Source: an uncultured Clostridia bacterium (GTDB lineage: Bacteria > Bacillota > Clostridia > Oscillospirales > Acutalibacteraceae). From it: a DNA stretch of 64,000 bases. Shown piece after piece: positions 57,699 to 64,000 of this stretch. The notes below the pieces were generated by a model. It searched no databases and was not told the DNA's origin. It saw only the letters and a program-made list of their open reading frames with translations. The stretch is from assembly GCA_947627345.1 (NCBI GenBank), contig CANQVS010000003.1:1-64000 (forward strand), read 5' to 3'. Both the position numbers and the translations under genes were made by a program. Numbering within the stretch: the first letter of the stretch is position 1; each line of letters opens with the position of its first letter.

Positions 57699-58187
57699 TT
57701 AATAGCCTTCTTTTCCGATAAGAGAATCGTCGTTAACAATCCAGTCCTCTATGTAAATAGCTGTAAACTCGGTCTTGCTGTTTCTGACAACAACCCTCTT
57801 AATTCCGGCGTTAATTATCATACGCTTGCACATAGCGCAGGAGTTAGCGTTTTTTACATATTCGCCAGTGCCGAATTCTTTTCCGACAAGATACATTGTA
57901 GCGCCTATCATCTGCTCGCGCGGAGCGTGAATAATAGCGTTAGCCTCGGCGTGAACGCTTCTGCAAAGCTCATAGCGCGTACCGCGCTCAACTTTAAGCT
58001 TTTCACGAATACAAGTCCCGAGGTCTATACAATTTTTACGGCCACGTGGCGCGCCTACATATCCGCTCGAAACAATCTGGTCGTTATTAACAATAATTGC
58101 TCCGTAATTTCTTCGCAGACAGGTTCCTCGCTCAAGAACAGTTTCGGCAATATCAAGATAATAATTCTCCTTATCAATTCGCGACAT
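57699..58187 (-). CDS. dCMP/cytidine deaminase family protein
   Basis: CRSVHAEANAIIHA and NSCAMCKRMIINAGIKRVVV zinc motifs. Confidence 0.9.
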   Translation of the reverse strand: MSRIDKENYYLDIAETVLERGTCLRRNYGAIIVNNDQIVSSGYVGAPRGRKNCIDLGTCIREKLKVERGTRYELCRSVHAEANAIIHAPREQMIGATMYLVGKEFGTGEYVKNANSCAMCKRMIINAGIKRVVVRNSKTEFTAIYIEDWIVNDDSLIGKEGY

Positions 58188-58350
58188 AACTCCACCCCAT
58201 ATGTTGCTGATAACTTTACAAAATATCCTCAATCAAGAAAGCATTATATTAAAATATAAAGCTTTCATAAACCCATTCGCGCGCATACACAACCAATGCG
58301 TCGGCGCGCAAAATTCCTTATTTATATAATGAATTATTTATCACAGTTTG

Positions 58351-58590
58351 TCAAGAGTTATTTAGCTCTTTTATACAGCTTTCGCAGACAGTTTTTCCAA
58401 AATAGCTTTTCAGAGAAGATGTTTTTCCGCAGAAAATACAACTTTTGTCTGCTTTAGTAATAATTATTCTTCCATTATCTACGTCAATTTTAAGCATATC
58501 GTTTATTTGCAAATCCATTTCTTTTCTTATATCTTTTGGTAAAACGACTCTTCCTACTTCATCAATTTTTTTATAACTTATATACGCCAT
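58351..58590 (-). CDS. AbrB-family regulator with C-terminal zinc-ribbon-like CxxC pair
   Basis: KKIDEVGRVVLPKDIRKEMDLQINDMLKID; CIFCGKTSSLKSYFGKTVCESC. Confidence 0.9.
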   Translation of the reverse strand: MAYISYKKIDEVGRVVLPKDIRKEMDLQINDMLKIDVDNGRIIITKADKSCIFCGKTSSLKSYFGKTVCESCIKELNNS

Positions 58591-58686
58591 ACAATCATTC
58601 CTTTCCCGACATTATTTTACCAAAAAATGACAAAATAGTCAATGATATACAAAAAAATGCCATTATTTGTCACAAAAGGTGATTTT

Positions 58687-59259
58687 ATGCTAAATTACAT
58701 ATTTGCAGGGATAATAATAATTTCCCTTATTTGCGCTATATTCACAGGAAACGGACCCGCTCTCGCGCAGGCTGTCGTTGACGGAGCCGCTGAAAGCGTA
58801 GACCTGCTTTTGACAATGGCGGGTATGCTTGCGCTTTGGTCGGGAATAATGGAGATTGCCTCACGAGGCGGATTTACCAAGGTTTTCAGCCGTATGCTCG
58901 CCCCGATTTTAAAGCATCTTTTCAAAACCGCCGACAAAGACAGCAAAACGTTAAATCTTATAAGTATGAATGTAAGCGCAAATCTGCTCGGTCTCGGAAA
59001 TGCCGCAACTCCTCTGGGACTGGGCGCTATGAAAGAACTTAAAAGATTAAATCACGACAGCGAACGCGCGTCGGACGATATGATAATTTTTGTAGTTATG
59101 AACACGGCGTCGATACAGATAATGCCGACAATGGTAGGAACTTTAAGACAAACCTACGGCAGTACACAGCCGTTTTCAATTTTACCGTGCGTATGGATAA
59201 GCTCTGCCTGCGCACTGGCGGTAGGACTGACGCTTGCAAAAATACTAAAAACAAAATGA
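58687..59259 (+). CDS. spmA: Spore maturation protein A (nucleoside recognition domain)
   Basis: LTMAGMLALWSGIMEIASRGGFTKVFSRMLAPILKHLF; NLLGLGNAATPLGLGAMKEL; followed by spmB. Confidence 0.88.
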   Translation: MLNYIFAGIIIISLICAIFTGNGPALAQAVVDGAAESVDLLLTMAGMLALWSGIMEIASRGGFTKVFSRMLAPILKHLFKTADKDSKTLNLISMNVSANLLGLGNAATPLGLGAMKELKRLNHDSERASDDMIIFVVMNTASIQIMPTMVGTLRQTYGSTQPFSILPCVWISSACALAVGLTLAKILKTK

Positions 59260-59280
59260 GGTGAGCTTATCGAACTTTTT

Positions 59281-59778
59281 ATGCCGGCATTTATTGCGGT
59301 TGTTATCGGATTCGGATTAATAAAAAAGATACCGATTTTTGACACGTTCTTAATCGGAGCGCAGGAAGGATTTAAAACTCTTTACTCGTTAGCCCCAACC
59401 ATGGTGGGGCTTATTGTCGCGGTCAATATGCTTAAAGCGAGCGGAGCGACTGATCTGCTTTGCAACGCTGTTACCCCTATTGCGAACGCTCTCGGCTTTC
59501 CCAAAGAAATAGTCCCTATGGTACTTCTGCGGCCTATTTCGGGAGGGGGTTCAACCGCACTTTTAACGGGAATTTATAAGGACTTCGGGCCTGACAGCTT
59601 CGCCGGTATGGTAGCCTCCGTGCTTGCAGGCTCTACGGAAACAACCTTTTATGCCATAGCGGTTTACTTTGGAAGTGTAAAAATAAAAAAAATCCGCCAC
59701 ACCTTAATCTCGGCTTTAGCGGCGGATTTCACCGCCGCGGTTATGGCGGTGCTTACAGTTAAACTGATTTTATTTTAA
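59281..59778 (+). CDS. spmB: Spore maturation protein B (nucleoside recognition domain)
   Basis: FLIGAQEGFKTLYSLAPTMVGLIVAVNMLKASGATDLL; LLRPISGGGSTALL. Confidence 0.88.
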   Translation: MPAFIAVVIGFGLIKKIPIFDTFLIGAQEGFKTLYSLAPTMVGLIVAVNMLKASGATDLLCNAVTPIANALGFPKEIVPMVLLRPISGGGSTALLTGIYKDFGPDSFAGMVASVLAGSTETTFYAIAVYFGSVKIKKIRHTLISALAADFTAAVMAVLTVKLILF

Positions 59779-61275
59779 CTTTTTAACAACGACTTTACAT
59801 TTAAGCTTCATTCCGTTTGTCTTTACGGTAATATTCGCTTTGCCGACGGCAACACCTTTTAATTTACCGTCGTTGTTTACTCTTACAATCTTTTTATTGC
59901 TTGATGAAAATTTTGCTTTACCGACCTTACCGGTTATTTTTAACTTAAACGTTTTACCTCTTTTTATCTTTACACTTGTTTTATTAAGCTTTGGATTTTT
60001 TACCGTGACGGTAAAAGTCTTTTTTACCCCGTTGTTCTGAACGGTAATTTTCGTTTTTCCCGCCTTAACGGCGGTAACCTTGCCCGAGCTGTTTACCGTA
60101 GCAATTTTTTTACTTGAAGAGGTATAAGTTGTTTTACCAAAGCCGTTTTTAATGTTCGCCTTAATCTGAACCTTACCGCCTACATAAATTTTCTCCGAGT
60201 TTTTTGTGAGAGTTATAACCGTTGTATAGGTATCCTCAAACGCAAACCCGTTGTCCTTTGCGTAAGTTTCAGCGGACGAGCCGACAGCCCCGCATATTTT
60301 AAAATTTAAATAAGAATAGTCGACGCCGTCGTCATAATAATAGCCCAAAGCTCCCCTGCCGATAGTTTTTACAGTCGGCGGGACTGATACTACCGCTAAA
60401 TTATCACAGCTTTCAAATGCCCACTCGCCGATTTCAACAACGGTGTTTGGAATAACTACTCTTTTAATATTCGTTGCAAAAAACGCAAGTCTCCCAATAT
60501 ATTTTACGGGACAGCCGTTTACCTTGCTCGGAATTGAAACAGCGTCATCATCGTCCGCATAGGAAATAAGCTCCGCCTCTCTGCTTGAATTAATAAAAAA
60601 GTCCATACCGTTTAAGGTTTCAGCGCTTACTCCTGTATCCAGACTGTAAAAATCAAGCTTATGCTTATCACAATATTCATACGCGGAGGAATTTTCGTAT
60701 CCTAAAATTCTGAAATCCGACCTTTTATAGTCATAATATTTATTTTCCGTTTGCTCCAACTCATAGTAGTAACCGAACGAGCAGTAACCTATTTTTTCAA
60801 CATTTTTAGGAATAACCGCGTAAGTCATACTCCAACAGTTCTCGAACGCGCAGTCGCCTATCACCTTAAGAGTATTAGGAAACTCTATTTTTGAGCTTAA
60901 TTTATCACAGTCATAAAAAGCCGTATCCCCTATACTTTCAAGTGTGTTTGAGAGGACAACCCTCTCTAAATTTTTGCAGTACGCGAACGCGCTTTGCGAG
61001 ATATATTTTACACTGTCGGGGACAGTAACGCTTTTTAAATTGCTTTTTTTAAATGCATTCTCACCGATACCCGTCACAATATATCCGTCTACGGCGTCAG
61101 GTATTGTCAGATTATCCGAAGTACCTTTATAAGAAGAAATTTCCGCCTTATTATCTACAATATTATATTCAAAATCTCCGCTTTCTTTAGCAAACGCTCC
61201 TGTCGGGACAATTGAAAACGCGCCTAAAAGCACAATAAAGGAGAGCATTGCGCTAAAAAGCTTTTTAATTTTCAT
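59770..61275 (-). CDS. Secreted BspA-type leucine-rich repeat protein with bacterial Ig-like (Big_2) domains
   Basis: LRR5 repeats (VTGIGENAFKKSNLKSVTVPDSVKYISQSAFAYCKNLERV); Big_2-like TYTSSSKKIATVNSSGKVTAVKAGKTKITV. Confidence 0.9.
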   Translation of the reverse strand: MKIKKLFSAMLSFIVLLGAFSIVPTGAFAKESGDFEYNIVDNKAEISSYKGTSDNLTIPDAVDGYIVTGIGENAFKKSNLKSVTVPDSVKYISQSAFAYCKNLERVVLSNTLESIGDTAFYDCDKLSSKIEFPNTLKVIGDCAFENCWSMTYAVIPKNVEKIGYCSFGYYYELEQTENKYYDYKRSDFRILGYENSSAYEYCDKHKLDFYSLDTGVSAETLNGMDFFINSSREAELISYADDDDAVSIPSKVNGCPVKYIGRLAFFATNIKRVVIPNTVVEIGEWAFESCDNLAVVSVPPTVKTIGRGALGYYYDDGVDYSYLNFKICGAVGSSAETYAKDNGFAFEDTYTTVITLTKNSEKIYVGGKVQIKANIKNGFGKTTYTSSSKKIATVNSSGKVTAVKAGKTKITVQNNGVKKTFTVTVKNPKLNKTSVKIKRGKTFKLKITGKVGKAKFSSSNKKIVRVNNDGKLKGVAVGKANITVKTNGMKLKCKVVVKKLK

Positions 61276-61299
61276 AATAACCTCTCCCTTTAGTTTTAT

Positions 61300-63120
61300 T
61301 TAATCTGTATCGAGCTTTAAGACGGCCATAAACGCCTCCTGCGGAACCTCTACCGTGCCGAGCTGGCGCATACGCTTTTTACCTTCCTTTTGCTTTTCAA
61401 GAAGCTTTTTCTTTCGGCTTATATCGCCTCCGTAGCACTTAGCAAGCACATCCTTGCGCATAGCCTTGACTGTCTCACGGGCTATGATTTTTCCGCCGAT
61501 GCACGCTTGAATAGGCACCTCAAAAAGCTGACGCGGAATTTTCTCTTTCAGCTTTTCAGCCATTTTACGCGCTCTTCCATAGGCCTTATCCTTGTGAATA
61601 ATAAAACTTAAAGCGTCCACAATCTCTCCGTTGAGCATAATATCAAGCTTCACAAGGTCACTTTTAACGTAGTCGGATAACTCATAGTCAAACGACGCGT
61701 AACCTCTCGTCCTCGATTTAAGAGTATCAAAGAAATCATAAATAATTTCCGCAAGAGGGAGCTGATAGTGAATATCAACGCGGTCAGAGTCGATATAATC
61801 CATACCGACAAAAATTCCGCGTCTGTCCTGACAAAGCTCCATTATATTGCCGACATAATCAGCAGGCGAGTAAATGTGCGCCTCCGTCATAGGCTCCTCG
61901 GCTAACGCAATCAAAGCAGGGTCGGGATAATTTGTCGGATTATCGATATTTTCAACCGTACCGTCGGTTTTCGTTATTTTATAAATTACGCTCGGCGCTG
62001 TTGTAATAAGGTCAAGATTATACTCGCGCTCCAGACGTTCCTGAATAATCTCCATATGAAGAAGCCCCAAAAATCCGCAACGGTAGCCGAAACCTAAAGC
62101 GACAGATGTTTCAGGTTCAAAGGTAAGCGACGCATCGTTGAGTTTTAATTTTTCCAAAGCGTCCTTTAAATCGCCGTAACGTGCTCCGTCCACGGGATAA
62201 ATTCCGCAGAAAACCATCGACTGCGCCTCCCTGTATCCGGGGAGGGGTTCGTCCGCGGGATTACTAACCAATGTAATAGTATCTCCGACCTGCGCGTCGG
62301 AAAGGGATTTTATTGAGGCGGCAATATAACCGACCTCGCCCGCATACAGCGCATCGGTCTGCTCCATTGACGTCGCGTGCATAAGACCGCATTCAACGAC
62401 ATTAAAGGTTGAACCCGTTGCCATAAGCTTAAACTCGTCCCCCGTGTGAATTTGCCCTTCCTTTAAACGGACGTAGATAATAACTCCCTTGTACGAGTCA
62501 TAGTAGCTGTCAAAAATCAATCCCCGCAGAGGAGCGTTAATATCCCCTGTCGGAGCGGGAATATCGGTTACAATTTTCTCCAAAACATCGTGAATATTAA
62601 TTCCCTGTTTTGCGGAAATTCTCGGAGCGTCCTCAGCGGGGATACCGATAACGTCCTCAATTTCGTTTATAACCCTGTCGGGGTCAGCGGAGGGGAGGTC
62701 TATTTTATTTACAACAGGAACAATTTCAAGTCCGCTGTCCACAGCAAGATAGGTATTCGCAAGAGTTTGAGCCTCAATCCCCTGCGAGGCGTCAACAATG
62801 AGTACCGCTCCCTCGCAAGCGGCGAGCGAACGGCTGACCTCATAGTTAAAATCAACGTGACCCGGTGTGTCGATGAGGTTCAGAAGATACTCGTTTCCGT
62901 CGTCAGCCTTATAAACCGTAGTTACGGCGCGCGCCTTGATTGTTATTCCACGCTCGCGCTCAAGCTCCATATCGTCTAAAATCTGCGCCTCCATATCGCG
63001 TACCGCAACGCTTTTGGTAAGCTCCAAAATACGGTCGGCAAGAGTGCTTTTTCCGTGGTCGATATGCGCTATTATTGAAAAATTCCTTATTTTATCCTGT
63101 TCAAATTTCAAACTAATCAC
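61300..63120 (-). CDS. lepA: Elongation factor 4
   Basis: [39 protein letters not shown], LepA C-terminal domain. Confidence 0.96.
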   Translation of the reverse strand: MISLKFEQDKIRNFSIIAHIDHGKSTLADRILELTKSVAVRDMEAQILDDMELERERGITIKARAVTTVYKADDGNEYLLNLIDTPGHVDFNYEVSRSLAACEGAVLIVDASQGIEAQTLANTYLAVDSGLEIVPVVNKIDLPSADPDRVINEIEDVIGIPAEDAPRISAKQGINIHDVLEKIVTDIPAPTGDINAPLRGLIFDSYYDSYKGVIIYVRLKEGQIHTGDEFKLMATGSTFNVVECGLMHATSMEQTDALYAGEVGYIAASIKSLSDAQVGDTITLVSNPADEPLPGYREAQSMVFCGIYPVDGARYGDLKDALEKLKLNDASLTFEPETSVALGFGYRCGFLGLLHMEIIQERLEREYNLDLITTAPSVIYKITKTDGTVENIDNPTNYPDPALIALAEEPMTEAHIYSPADYVGNIMELCQDRRGIFVGMDYIDSDRVDIHYQLPLAEIIYDFFDTLKSRTRGYASFDYELSDYVKSDLVKLDIMLNGEIVDALSFIIHKDKAYGRARKMAEKLKEKIPRQLFEVPIQACIGGKIIARETVKAMRKDVLAKCYGGDISRKKKLLEKQKEGKKRMRQLGTVEVPQEAFMAVLKLDTD

Positions 63121-63246
63121 CTTTTATGCCGAATTGGATTAATTATCATTAATTATTATCATCTTATTATACCACAGCATTTATGTATTGCCAACTGTTT
63201 TTTACACAGACTCCTGCCTGTTTAATCCTTTTTGGGGATAAAAATT

Positions 63247-63284
63247 TTGGGAAAACAGGTTGAATAATGAACCTGTTTTCCCAA
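63247..63284 (-). terminator. Terminator after the Na/Pi cotransporter-like gene
   Basis: TTGGGAAAACAGGTT gaataatg AACCTGTTTTCCCAA; T-rich on the minus side. Confidence 0.75.
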
Positions 63285-63296
63285 ACGAATTATTTT

Positions 63297-64000
63297 TTAA
63301 TTGTTAGCGGTAATCTGCGGTGTGTGCTTATAAGGAATACAAAGCGCGACCGTAAGCGCGTGGTCGCCCACCCTTTCGAGGTTTGTTAAAAGCTCGATAA
63401 ATACTATACCTGCCTCGGCACTGCATTTTCCCTGCGAGAGACGTCTAATATGATTTTGCCTGAAAAGCTCGCAGTATTCGTCAATCTGGTCCTCCGTTTT
63501 CATAACCGCCTCGGCAAGGCTCGGGTCCTTGCTTTGATTAGAAAACATATAAAGACTGTCCTCTAAAATCTGCTCAACCGTTTCAAAAACAGTTTTAATC
63601 TCCTTCATCGCAACGTCTGAAAGCACAGCCTCGCCGCTGATAATTTTTGACGCCGCCTCGCATATATTCTCACTTCGATCGCCTATACGCTCCAAGTCCT
63701 GAATAGCGTTATACATCGCGCCCATAACCTTTCGGTCATAGTCCATAATATCGAGGCCGTTAATTTTAACGATATATTTTGTAATACTGTGGGTAAGCTT
63801 GTCTACTGTCTTTTCGTTTTCCTCAACCTTTGAAATTGCCTTTGCGTCCTTGTTCAAAACAGCGTCAAGCGAAAAATCAAAACTGTCTTTTGCAAGCTGA
63901 GCAAGACGCGCACATTCCTTTTCAGTCTGCTGAACGGCAACAGGAGGAGTGGTAAGGATACGAGAGTCGAGATATACGGTAATTCCGTCTTCTTCCTCGT
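63297..64000 (-). CDS. C-terminal (PhoU-like) part of a Na/Pi cotransporter family protein, truncated by window end
   Basis: MGAMYNAIQDLERIGDRSENICEAA and LLTNLERVGDHALTVAL PhoU-like repeats; the reading frame continues to 64000. Confidence 0.82.
   Translation of the reverse strand, partial: EEEDGITVYLDSRILTTPPVAVQQTEKECARLAQLAKDSFDFSLDAVLNKDAKAISKVEENEKTVDKLTHSITKYIVKINGLDIMDYDRKVMGAMYNAIQDLERIGDRSENICEAASKIISGEAVLSDVAMKEIKTVFETVEQILEDSLYMFSNQSKDPSLAEAVMKTEDQIDEYCELFRQNHIRRLSQGKCSAEAGIVFIELLTNLERVGDHALTVALCIPYKHTPQITANN

Noticed and set aside
58278-58310. GC-rich imperfect palindrome GCGCGCAT...ATGCGTCGGCGCGC
   Set aside because: Probably just an intergenic terminator-like structure downstream of the AbrB gene; no T-tract or repeated copies to make it notable.

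Overview
The window looks like a chromosomal segment from a starch-degrading, spore-forming gut Firmicute. Three dockerin-bearing GH13 amylases suggest a Ruminococcus bromii-like amylosome organism; the taxon is an inference, since I could run no search. Main content, left to right: a probable leftward rRNA-operon leader at the left edge; a cytidylate-kinase-like gene; two convergent dockerin amylases flanking an M23 peptidase; potABCD; a five-gene tRNA cluster (Cys, Gly, Phe, Asp, Val); hslO, a methyltransferase, a YerC-like regulator, sigG and rmuC; a third dockerin amylase; a polysaccharide-export ABC pair with SDR and SDR-LicD fusion genes; a tRNA-Leu locus with two truncated tRNA-like upstream copies; a PssD/PssE glycosyltransferase pair; a MerR-controlled redox cluster; alkD-like and mntP genes; a family of structured repeats; a nitrogen cluster (amt-PII fusion, GSIII, gltB, frameshifted gltD); ABC exporter genes; pfkB and an NMNAT-like gene; a cytoplasmic ParB-like/BMP fusion with a phosphoesterase; SASP, spmA and spmB; lepA; and a truncated Na/Pi cotransporter at the right edge. 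Strongest candidates for something undescribed: (1) a multibranched leader RNA with mutually exclusive terminator and antiterminator hairpins between glnA and amt; (2) the tandem tRNA-Leu 5'-half units behind a perfect promoter; (3) the covarying structured repeats at 36.5-37.0 kb; (4) the ParB-like/BMP fusion operon; (5) an SDR-LicD fusion in which the SDR catalytic residues appear lost. All RNA structures were found by eye, not by computed folding.
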